Of a stretch of DNA of 64,000 nt, positions 46,049 to 56,700 are shown piece after piece. Origin of the DNA: Colocasia esculenta (Eukaryota; Streptophyta; Magnoliopsida; Alismatales; Araceae); contig CM024755.1 of assembly GCA_014218235.1 (NCBI GenBank), positions 165,843,941-165,907,940 of the forward strand, read 5' to 3'. A model generated the notes under the pieces. It saw only the letters and a program-made list of their open reading frames with translations, ran no database searches and had not been told where the DNA came from. Position 1 is the stretch's first letter. Every line of letters starts with the position of its first letter. The translations under genes were made by a program, and so were the position numbers.

Positions 46049-47928
46049 GCTTGTGCCCTTCTCGATCCGGTTGGATTGCGAGCTCCTCGTGCTTTGTAGA
46101 TAGTATTTACTACTTCTCCATGATCCCCTCCCCCGTGTGATGTGTTTATAGTGTGTGGGTGGCCTCGGGATGGAGCATCCCGTGGGTCTACCTCTCTGTT
46201 GGTGTCATGACCGCGATGCGCGTCGCGACACCAGAAGAGGCGTTTGCCCGATCGGGCGTGACCTTTTTGCGATGCATTTTCCTGTCGCGATAAGGATTGC
46301 TGTCACAATGTGTTTTCCTTTCGCGACATGGTTTGCTGTCGTGACGCTTTGCCCCGTCGTGATAGGGTTACTATCACGATGCCCTTCCTCATTGCGATGG
46401 TATCGCGACGGCCTAGAAGGACGCAACACCACCTGTGTTGTCTCAGGTGTTTTCATAGTTCCGGTTGGCATGTCGGCGTGTGCCCCAGGGTAGGTTTGCC
46501 CTTATGACCTTCAGGTGGGGAACGCGGCAAGTTACCTGGCGGCGTTCAGTGACTGAAGGTGACACCTTCGTGGTCGTGTCCTAGCGGTGGTTCCAGGAGG
46601 GTCGCGTCTGTCTAATAATAAATTGACCGGCAGTCAATTGATTATTAGAAGAGCGACGGGTTTTCCATGCTACTGGTGGTGTTCCGAGGTTTTGGCTTGT
46701 CCGTGCATGCCTCGTGCTTGCTGGGCTTGTCGTGGGTTACAAGCCAGCGGTTTGGCATGGTTCTTGTTGTGCTTGCCCCGCCTGTTCGCCTAGTGCTTGG
46801 CACTTGAGGGCTTGTCCCGTTCAGAGGTTGTCTCCGTTGCCTGGGACCCCCATCCTCGGGAGCCTTTGAGGGAGTGTTTAGGGCTACGAGCGTGCTTGAG
46901 TTGGCATCCGGGAGCTGAGGGGAAAATGAGGTTTGGACAGTGGAGCTGAGTTGTTTGTAGAGCTCTCATGGTTGGTCTGAGACGTCGAGGTCAGCTGGAG
47001 TTCTTCTCGACGCAGGCCAGTCAGTCCTTCTTCTCACTGCCTCGCTCTGCGTTGGTTGAGGAGCCGCGTAGGCATGAGGCCGTAGCTTGGCCAAGCTGCG
47101 GTGGTACGTGCGAGATGGAGTGGCCGGCGTGTCCTCCTCTTGGCTGCCAGTGGCAGTGGCATGGTTGTTGTTGTTGTGACGACGTTTCCAAGTGTTATCC
47201 GTTGCCATAGCTTGCACGGCGGTTATAGCCTGGCTGTGCCTAGTTTCCGTGGGCGTTGTTGGTCTGGCCTTGTGTGGACCCGTGCTTCTGGTGGTTTCCG
47301 TTTCGGTGTTCTCTCGATTCCATAGTTCGTTCCTTGGTGCCAGTCTGTGGTGGCACCAACGTGTGTAGTTTCCCGACCTCGTTGTGTGTCTGGAGTCCAG
47401 GGTGGTTTTGCTTGTGGGCTCTCGACCTTGTGGAGGTCTAAGGTGGCCGTGCTTGTGGTGAGACGTCGTTCTCACCTGGTTGTTGCGTGGTCTTGGCGAG
47501 TGTGCCGAGGGTTGCTTCCGCTTGGTGCCTGACTCCGTTGGTTTCTGTAGGAGTTGTGTGTGTGTCACGATCCTGGTTAGTGGTCGTGGCGTTGTATTGT
47601 TCTGTTCTGCTTCTTAGTAGTACCTTGCTTTAGGTGTTCCTCGCTTTACCACTTTCTAGTATAGTTTCCTATTTTCGGAGTTCCTGTTGCTCTGTTCGGT
47701 GAGGGACTGGTAATCCCTACTGGGCCTTGTTCACGAGGCTCACTCTCCCTACTTCCTTCAGCTAGGGGCTTGTCGTTGCGGGAGCTCAGTGTCGAACAGG
47801 TTTGTGGAGGCGGCTCCGGCGCCGTGTATTGTCAACCACAGTGAGAGCGAGTGTTGTGAGCTCTTGTACTTGAGTGAGTTGAGAGTTGTGCTTTGCAAGT
47901 TCTCGGGGTATGCCCCTTAAGGACTACA
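46049..47928 (+). mobile_element. Solo LTR E, piece 2
   Basis: The continuation of E after gypsy A, GC-rich with TCGCGA and GTCGTGA words. Open frames (for example 46966-47568 on the minus strand, 200 codons) are compositional and match no family. It is cut at 47928 by solo LTR D. Confidence 0.8.
46612..46648. repeat. Perfect-looking hairpin in LTR E
   Basis: A 16-bp arm starting CTAATAATAAATTGAC, a 5-base loop CGGCA, and an arm GTCAATTGATTATTAG; 15 of 16 pairs match. It is AT-rich within GC-rich surroundings. Confidence 0.85.
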
Positions 47929-50900
47929 TGTCACGCCCCGACGCGGAATATCGGAACGCGAGGCAGTTGCAAGTAAAGGGTATAGAGTGAGTACTAGACA
48001 TCAACCCATTTCACAATGAATAATACTAAAGCAAATTCATTCCATTAATACTTTCAAATGCCTAGTTACAACCACTAATATCAGAGCCAATCTATAGGGC
48101 CCAATTATATTGAAAGAAGGCAAAAGACTAAACTTCAAACCTAACTACTACAATGCTAAACATAGAAATAGGACACTAGGGTACTCTTGACATCACTCCA
48201 GGTCGTTCCCGTCCTCTTGAGTGTATGGTTCATCCTCGGTCTCACCTGAGAACACAATGACAAATAACGCAGGGTGAGCGATAACGCCCAGTAGGACTTA
48301 AATCTCAATAGTCAAGCAGGCTTTAAATAGTTAATGCATTGAAGGCAGAGTAACTAATGATAGAGCGAGAGCGTCAAGTAAAAATATAGCAGGACAGTAC
48401 GTGAACGAAATAGCAAGACTTTCCAAAATAGCACAAGTGTCGGGAATAGCACAATAATAGCAAGATAGCACAAGGTCAAGTATAGCAAGATGTCCATAGT
48501 ACAAATAGCACAATCGAGTATAGCATAGCACAACGAGTATAGCATAGCACTTTGTTGTCAATGGACAACGAGAGAACATAGCACTTTTGATTGTCATTTA
48601 GATAGTCAAGATAGATAGCACTTGAGTGTAATGCCAATCACTCTGATCATTTAACTCCCATGGGCACTAGCACTTTCGGGCGCACATCCCAGGACCAGAT
48701 CGGGCCCTTTATATATTGCCAGGCATTGGTTATATTGTTTATCTTTAGACAATCAGTCAATGGCCAATATAGAGTACCAAGAAGTAGATGAGAGCATTAG
48801 ATGAATAGACGAGATAGAAGAGTGAACGTGAATAGATGAGCGAATAGAGTGTAGATGAGAGCTAGTGGACATTGCATGTAACGCGTCGAGTAAACAGGCG
48901 ATAGTAACAGTTGCACAACACGCGCACATGGTGTTGGCAGTTAGGTGGAACTCACGACCTTACCACTGGCCATGTTAAGCACAGGTCCAGAGGTCCGGCG
49001 TGATTCATGACGAGAGTGAACTTCTAATAGCCGTTTGGATCATATAGATCCCTAAAGGGTATCATAGGTGTTAGGGTACAACCGGCTCGTCGACCATGTG
49101 GGAATCCATGGACAGAGGAGACTTACGAAGGCCTTGAACAAAAGACTTACTAGTCCGACAGAAGGAGTGTCTGACGAAGAGTTCGTCCAAGTCAAGAAAG
49201 TGTGTATATAGAAACAAGTGCTCGACGTTCTAGAGGAGTTCTAGAACAGTGGAGTGTCGATATCGGTATTCCCAAAACATCACGAGAAACAATAGACAAG
49301 TATATTTAAAATATGGTAATTTAATTGCATAAATTACCAGATGTATTATGAAATAATTTCATGCCAAATTACGCCATAATTGGATGGTTCAAAGTGTGTG
49401 TAAGTGTCATGAAAATTGTAGATAGAAAAGATCGTGTGCATGTATTTTAATCATACATAAATGTTTAATTTATAACAAGTGTAAATTTTTGTATGTATGA
49501 CTGTTAAACAAGTGTACAAACACTGTAGATAATCAAGCATTGCTGTGACAGGGGGTTTCTTGCAAAAACCAATATCGCGACGTACCCTAATGAGGGTCGC
49601 GACGGGGTCAACTGAGATCGCGACGGGTGCTTGTTCAGGTCGCGACGGGGTCAACTGAGATCGCGACGGGTGCTTGTTCAGGTCGCGACAGGCTTAGTCA
49701 GGTCGGGCAGCAAATCGCGACGACAGGCCCTGTCGTGATTAGATCGTGACAGACGGCACTGTCGCGACGGTCCTTGTGAACGCAGCCTATCAGGCCGTCG
49801 CGTTCACAGGGTCTGCGCCCGAGTCCGACAGGGAAAGGACTTTACATCGGATTGCAGGCTAGAACTTACCCTATTTGACACAGGGTGATTTAGAAAATCA
49901 CAACTAACTGTATAGTCAATGAAAAAACATGAAACTAGTTGCAAAATGACCTAGACATGCATTGGTACTTACAATAAATAGGAATTGGAAGATAATCAGG
50001 GTTTAGACATGTTTTAAACACGAGTACTCAGGATGGACATGAAACAGTACATAGTTGAGATCAACGATTAAATTCGCAAGATAGGATGAATCAAATTTAG
50101 GACTTTTAGGGGCAAAAGATGCCTAACATGCATCAGTTCCTACTGTAAAAATCTTGTGGCATGGGGTTGAGTATACAAGGAGATCAAGAATTTAAGGAGA
50201 GGGTTCGGGGTCATGTAAGTTGCAGAACATAAAGAATCAAGAGCAAAAGATATGCTCGAGGGAAAATTATGAAACCAAAGGGCTTTTGTTCATGATAGAT
50301 GAGACATCCTACAGAAAAAGTTTCATGGTTTATGCTTGTGAGAATGCCTACTTTTGATCATTTTCCTCTTCTAGGGTTAAGAGCTTGAAGAACTCGGGGA
50401 AGAACTTGAGAGCCTCTTCTCCATGAATTCTCCTCCTCTTGGCATCTCCTCCTGATCCAGGAACCTCTTGGCACGAGCTAGGGCCGGCCATGAGGGTTTA
50501 AGAGAAGTATTTAAACTTCTCCCTATTCCCTTTCCTAGTTTAAGCCTAACTCCTATTAAATTCTGAATTTCCTATTTTCCTCTCCCCTTTTTAAGCAAGA
50601 GATCTCCTATTTGGGTTGGGAGAGAGGGAATTTCGTGGCCAATCAATTGGGGTAGGTTTAGGAATCCAATTCTAATTCAAACTAGCTATTTAATGCATTA
50701 AATATCTCTTTTCTATTTTAGTAATATTTTAGTTACGAATTTTGGGTATTTTTCTATTATTCCCCTTTTTAAAATCTCTATTTTAGCCCACTAATTTCTA
50801 ATGGGTCAATATAGCAAAGCCCATTACTCCTTTTCTTTTAACGGGTTTTATTTAATTCTCTCTTATTTGATTTCCTAGTTGATTTAATACATCTTCATTT

Positions 50901-50967
50901 TATTTGATTTTCTAATTAAATAATATAAATATTTAATTTCCCCCCCCATAAATTTAGGGTTGCTACA
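47929..50967 (-). mobile_element. Solo LTR D (gypsy type)
   Basis: One LTR, TGTCACGCCCCGACG to GGGTTGCTACA, 3039 bp, flanked by CTACA (47924-47928) and CTGCA (50968-50972), a target duplication with one mismatch. There is no interior or second LTR, so it is what remains after LTR-LTR recombination. By analogy with gypsy A it probably reads on the minus strand. It contains clusters of ATAGCACA (about 48380-48620) and GTCGCGAC (49570-49810). No genes. Confidence 0.82.
49596..49681. repeat. Exact 43-bp tandem duplication in LTR D
   Basis: Two copies of a 43-bp unit starting GTCGCGACGGGGTCAACTGA (49596-49638 and 49639-49681), followed by a third partial GTCGCGAC. Confidence 0.9.
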
Positions 50968-51166
50968 CTGCACCTTCTTGTACCTGTGCTTTTACTTGAG
51001 ACATGTTGTACAGACTTTTGTATATTGTATATCTTATTATAGTTATTTAAATTTAGTACATATTTCACTAGACTATTTCTTCTAACCCTTCTGGGTCTTC
51101 GGATCTGTGGGTGGCGCCGCGAACTTCGGGATCCCTGGCGGTGGTCCGGGAGGTCGGGTCGTTACA
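50968..51166 (+). mobile_element. Solo LTR E, piece 3 (end)
   Basis: The final 199 bp of E, ending GGTCGTTACA at 51166 and followed by the target duplication ATCAA. Confidence 0.85.
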
Positions 51167-51171
51167 ATCAA

Positions 51172-51741
51172 TCTATTTGAACAGAAGAATTAAATGCTCT
51201 GAAAAGCTACTCTACTCTAACATGTAGACGGTGCTAACATACTACTGAAAATATTTCATACGCTAGTAGTCTGCTCACCTTAACTACGTGTAGTTGCATG
51301 TTAATGGAAATGTATGAATACCTACTCAGAAATGCTTTATATAGGCTTTCTTATGTATTTCTACTGTCCATTGTGTAATATCGCTTCTATTAACCCAAGA
51401 TATCATCCTAGAAAGAAATCTTTTCATGTCTATTTTTGCATATAGGCACTTTAATGCCACAACAACAATAACAGGCAAGACACTCTGAATAGAAAGAAAA
51501 TGATCATTTCACTCAAGTCAAGAGACATTACTTACAAGTGAAACCCAACGTCTACTTTTAAATAGTAAAGATAATCAACGACTAAAAGAAGAAATTGAAG
51601 CTTATATATCGGAGAGTTGAAGCCAACTGAACATGGGTGGAGAGCAAGAATAATGGTCTTTATAGTCTGAACTTTTAAAAGATCACCTTCAACTTCCACT
51701 CAAGCATTTCTTCTCTAAGCCTTGTGGACTCAAGTCTTAAG
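51172..51741 (+). mobile_element. Copia F: LTR, third piece
   Basis: Non-coding sequence that continues F after solo LTR E. AT-rich phrases such as CTTATATATCGG (about 51600) could be promoter-like. It is cut at 51741 by copia C, with TTAAG the likely target site. Confidence 0.5.
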
Positions 51742-52400
51742 TGTTGCCCAGCTAGCTAGCCCAGAGGGGGGGTGAATGGGTTATTAAAACTTCTATCTCT
51801 GATTAAAACCTGTTTACTGAAAGGATTGCACAACTTAATAACAAGGTTAGAGTTAGAGCAAATAAGACAACAACCACACAAACACATCCACAAGACACAA
51901 GGATTTTTATCCTGGTTCGGAACTCCTCTCCACAGGAGACCTACGTCCAGTCCCTGAGCAATACCTCAGGATTTCACTACCAAGGGTACAATCCCCCTTA
52001 TGGATCCTTACACCCAGCCTCAACTGGTCTTCCTTCAACCTGAAGGGAAAAACGACCACCCTGGATACCACCAGGTCTTCCTTCGTCCAGAAGGGAACAC
52101 AACTAAAGAAGAAAATGTGTGAACAGGCTTCAGACTCTAGCTTAACAGGCTACAAGCTGAAGCTATCAAGGCCCGAGAGAGAAATAGATTTAGCAAGGTT
52201 TTCTCTCCAAGGACTACACAAGCTCTCACAAATAAAATATTCTTTGATCACTGAGAGCTAAGAGCTAAGAACTAAGTTGGAGTGGAGGCTTCGCTCTTCT
52301 TTTCAATCTTCTGAAGACTCGAAGAGATGGTATTCTTTCCTTTTTGAAAATGCAAGTCTTGTTTTCTCTATCTTCTGTATTCTTCTCCGTCTTGAGTCTT

Positions 52401-52409
52401 TTATTTATA
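52401..52409 (-). promoter_or_regulatory. TATA box in copia C LTR (left copy)
   Basis: Minus strand TATAAATAA, downstream in element sense of the TCGTTA array. The right LTR has the same box at 63375-63383, which is the one that would drive the element. Confidence 0.7.
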
Positions 52410-52876
52410 CTTCTGATTCAAATTTGAACGTTGAAGTGTCCGTTATCTCTTATCCTGGTGTACGTTAGACTGGTCACCAAGGAAGCTTCTGATCTTCAGT
52501 CTTTTATCCTTTAGTACACGCCAGAGAAATGTTTTAGAATCTTGTATCTTGTATCCAACGTTGTACAGATGAGTCTTGTCAGATATCTGCAAGCATATCA
52601 ACAATAAATAGAGGACAGCTAGGACTGTCGTTGATTGTTAGTTACAGATGGAACATATATTGCAATATATAGCAAGGCTCCGTTCTGTCTAAAAAGTACG
52701 TAGACAGAGTAGCATGGAAATAGAAGATATTGTCTGCATGCATGGGAGATACGATCAGAGAGCATTTAATGCGTAGCAGTCAACAGACAAGATATGACTT
52801 TGACTTTTCAACGCTATTAAAAAGCATTATACTGATACAACAAGAAATTCAATATAAATAATCCTGATGCTTTCAT

Positions 52877-53400
52877 GACTTATGAAATCGTTATGAGTTA
52901 TAGCAAGTCGTTATGAACACTTATCAAGTCGTTATGAACTGTAAAGAAATCGTTATGAACTCTAAAGAAATCGTTATGAACTCTAAAGAAATCGTTACAG
53001 CAATCAAGTCGTTATGAATGATAAAGAAATCGTTACAACAAACAAGTCGTTACGAGTTTCAAAGAAATTGTTACGAGGTCTAAAGAAATCGTTATGAACT
53101 CTAAAGAAATCGTTATGAACTCTAAAGAAATCGTTATGAACTCTAAAGAAATCGTTACAGCAATCAAGTCGTTATGAATGATAAAGAAATTGTTACGGCT
53201 AGAGAGTCGTTGCGAGTTCTAAAGAAATCGTTACGAGGTCTAAAGAAATCGTTACGGCTAGAGAGTCGTTGCGAGTTCTAAAGAAATCGTTACGAGGTCT
53301 AAAGAAATCGTTACGACAGTCAAGTCGTTACGGGTTCTAAAGAAATCGTTGCGATGTCTTTAAGGAATCGTTGCGATATCGATTTGTTTTGAGTTTTCCG
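52877..53400 (-). repeat. Copia C left LTR: ~21-bp TCGTTA array
   Basis: More than 20 words AAATCGTTATGA, AAGTCGTTACGA and the like, mostly spaced about 20-21 bp (unit AAAGAAATCGTTATGAACTCT). Sub-blocks are repeated as groups. Confidence 0.92.
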
Positions 53401-53611
53401 GTCAAAGAGGAAATCGTTCTGCTTATCAAAGAAGTCGATACAAAGACTTGGACAGAATGAGAGATGAGACTTACCTGATTGTCTTGAACTTTCATTTTTC
53501 TTTTATTTCCTGTTCTCAAGGCTCAAGTAATCCATTAGTACTATTTTGTTAATCATCAAAATTAATATATAAATAAATGAATTATTTATTATGGGGACAG
53601 TTTGGTCATCA

Positions 53612-53625
53612 ATCTCCCCCTTTTT
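53612..53625 (-). other. Copia C polypurine tract 1
   Basis: Minus strand AAAAAGGGGGAGAT abutting the 3' LTR. Confidence 0.85.
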
Positions 53626-53715
53626 GATGATGACAAAATATACTAAACATCATACAAAAAATTAAACATTCATGTTTTTCAGATTGACTTCATGTTTTTC
53701 AGATTGACTTTAGTT

Positions 53716-53729
53716 TTCTCCCCCATTTT
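53716..53729 (-). other. Copia C polypurine tract 2
   Basis: Minus strand AAAATGGGGGAGAA, 104 bp upstream of tract 1 and 53 bp after the ORF3 stop. A 20-bp unit containing TTTTTCAGATTGACTTCATG is tandemly repeated between them. Confidence 0.75.
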
Positions 53730-53781
53730 GTCAATAAGCAAAAAGATAGGCTGAGAGACAAAGAAGAGAGATATCATTGGA

Positions 53782-56700
53782 TTAAGTATGAGAAAGGTAG
53801 TACAAGGGAGATAACAAGGAGGCATGCTGTGAGATGACAGCCCATGCCTTGATCTCAAGGTCTTCAAACGTCTGTTGGAAAACCCCAGAAGCAACAGAGA
53901 AGTTAGGACCCATGGATTGGGTGGCCCTTTGAATGTACAAAGCCCTTTGCTGATCCAAGAATTCTGCATACTGATCTGGGTCCAGAATGAATCTGAAGTA
54001 AGTGCTTTTTCCGAAGCTGGCACGATGGAGAAATCTATCCAAAGAGATTGGATAGAAGAGCTTCTGATCTATCAGATCCTGCTTCAGAGCGAAGAAAGCT
54101 GTATATCTAGCTGCCCACTGAACATAAATCTCTTGAATAGGATTTATGGAGTTGAGATCCATGAAGGCTTCAGCTGAGAGAGAGGGCTTATTTTGATGAA
54201 CCAAGGAACTGTTGATGGCCTCTAACTGAAGGTGGGTTTCCTTGTAGATGATTGCCCACACGGAGGGTGTAAGCCTTTCACACTCAGAAATGAGTGGAGC
54301 CAAAACCTGAGAGGAGATGCGGCCAGAGTGGTATTCTCTGAAGATAAACCGCAGGAAGGAGGGCAGTCTGCTCTGCTTGGCTGACATTCTACCCATCTGC
54401 TTGGCAAACATGTCAAATGCATGGGATCCTGCATCTGAATCAAATACTAGGGAATGCAGCTTTGGCAAAAGGACTAGAGAGTCAATCCGGATATCAGCAA
54501 AATTCACTGTTAGGGGAATATTCACTGGACGTTCGGATCTTAACATTACTATAGCTGAATGGAATTGAGAGAACTGGACTTCTGGCAGTTTGTTCAGGAA
54601 GCAGAAGTCACTGTACTGCTGGAAGCTTTTGGCAATGCGGATCTCTTTCAAGATGAAAGGACCCCACAAATTCTTATGCTTGAGAAAGAACCACTCAGAG
54701 AGAGTGAGAGAATGAGCTCCATGTGTAATGGATTCGGCCCTGGCAGTCAAGAACTTGTTGTATTGAGCTTTGTTGCCCTTGACATTTGCCCACTGATCTT
54801 CAGTCTTGAACTCAGTCCCCTCAAAGATTTTGGATTTATGAAAGTGGGATAACTGGGTAAGAGGAAGAACAATATTTAGGTGCTCAGTAAGGTTGAGGAA
54901 GGGAATACCATAAATGGTGGAGAGGATGCACTTTTGAAGATATTCCTTATAAAGGAATCTTTTGTGAGGTTCAAGGGTAAGAGAGTACCAAAGAGGAGGA
55001 AATAAGGAGGAGGAGATGGAAGCAGAGGATGATTGTTTCCTCTTTTTCTTGGCAGGACTGGGAGGATCAGTCCTGTGGATATGAGTGGCAGTGTAGAGAA
55101 TGGTGGAAAGGGTATTTCTCTCAAAGTCATCCGGCAAGTTTGTGTCAAAGACACCAAGTAGAGGAGGATTTTCTGGAATAAAAGTAACAGAGGAAGGAGG
55201 AGTAGGAGGATAGAAAAGGTGTTTGGGATTGAAGGATGAAGTGGGTTGAATTGGAGTGGTTTGAGTTTGAGGTGATGAGGGTGAGAAGGATGATGGGGCT
55301 GAGGTGTGAGAAGGAGTAGGAGAGAAGGTAGGTTGAGATGAAATGATAGAGGATGATGGTTGGGTGCGAGGTACTGGGTGTTTTATAGTTGGTGGAGCAG
55401 GAGGGGCTGTGAGAGGAGAGGTAGGTGAGGACAAAATTGGAGTTGCAAGATTTGAAGTGTCAGGGGCCGAAGTAGCTGACATGGGCTCTTTCCCTTTGGC
55501 TTCTCTGACAACTGAAGAGGGTCCTGATGACCCTGAAGCTTGCCCTGATGGCCCTGGTGGCCCTGATGCTTGAACTGGTAGCCCTGTTGGCCGAGAGACT
55601 TCTGCTGGAGGCCCTGGTGGCCTAGGAACTTCAGCTGGACTGCTCTGAGTGGGTGCAGGAGGGACACCACTAGACCTTGAAAGATTAGCCAGCAAATTCT
55701 TCATATCAGACATCTCTTTATTGAACCACCTCATTGCATTTCGAATTGAGGATAGATCAGAGGAGGTTGAAGCTTGATTAGAGATAATGCCCTGAACACT
55801 TGTCTGAACGGATGACAAGACTTCTCCTTGAGCTTTCAACAATGCCATAATAGGCTTCAGATTGACTTTTCTGTGACTCTTTCTTGGCCTTTTGTGAGCC
55901 ACTCTCTTTTGCTTCCCTTGCTGAATGACAGGCTCCTCAAGATTGATATTGCTTGCACCTGGGCCTTCACTAACAGGAACACTGGCAGGAGGTGGAATTT
56001 CCTCAATGCCTACTTGCTCCCCCTGACTAGGAGCGGGGAGTTCAACACTTTCTTGCTCCCCCTTAGCAGGAGCTTCTTCCAACACAACTTTCTCCAAGTG
56101 GCCTTCTGCCACGGATTCAGGCACTTCAGGTTCAAAGAGACTTTGCTCCCCTTGGCTAGGAGCTTCGTCCATGACCACATCTTGTTGAGTACCTGCTTGT
56201 ACCTCAACATTAGCAATTGTTTCAGACAGAATTTCTGTATGGCCTGGTGCCATAGCTTCTTCTTCAACACATCCACCTTCTTTAGAAGTAGCTGAGGTGG
56301 AGGGAATGGAATCCAATACTTCTCTTAAGATTGAGGCGACTAAGGTGGTGGGCAAAGAGTCTGCCACACCAGCTGCACCTTCTTCCAACTGAACTTCTGG
56401 AGAATGAGAGATAATCTCCACAACAGGTGAGACTGAACCTTCTGCCTGGCTGGACACAACTGGTACTGCTGCTTCTTGAACAACTGCTGCTGCTGCTTGC
56501 TCTGCTGCTGCTACTTCTTCTTCTGCTACTGCTTCTTCTTGAACTTCTGGAATATCCCCAATAATTGCTTCTCCTTCAGCCACAGAGGATTTTGACCAAA
56601 TTCCATCTTGCACTGAAAAACCACTCTTCTTCAGGTTTCTGGACCTTATAGACTGGCCCATCTTCTCTACTACTGCTCCAGACACATCTACTCCGAAATG

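Larger units (their letters stand above)
51742..53611 (-). repeat. Copia C left LTR (3' LTR)
   Basis: 1870 bp, plus-strand TGTTGCCCAG to GGTCATCA. Confidence 0.92.

Noticed and set aside
46966..47568. 200-codon minus-strand open frame in LTR E
   Set aside because: Thr/Arg/His-rich composition from GC-rich LTR sequence, overlapping open frames on the other strand, no family resemblance.
52277..52468. Open frame repeated at 63257-63442
   Set aside because: The two copies are the two LTRs of copia C around the TATA box; antisense and short.
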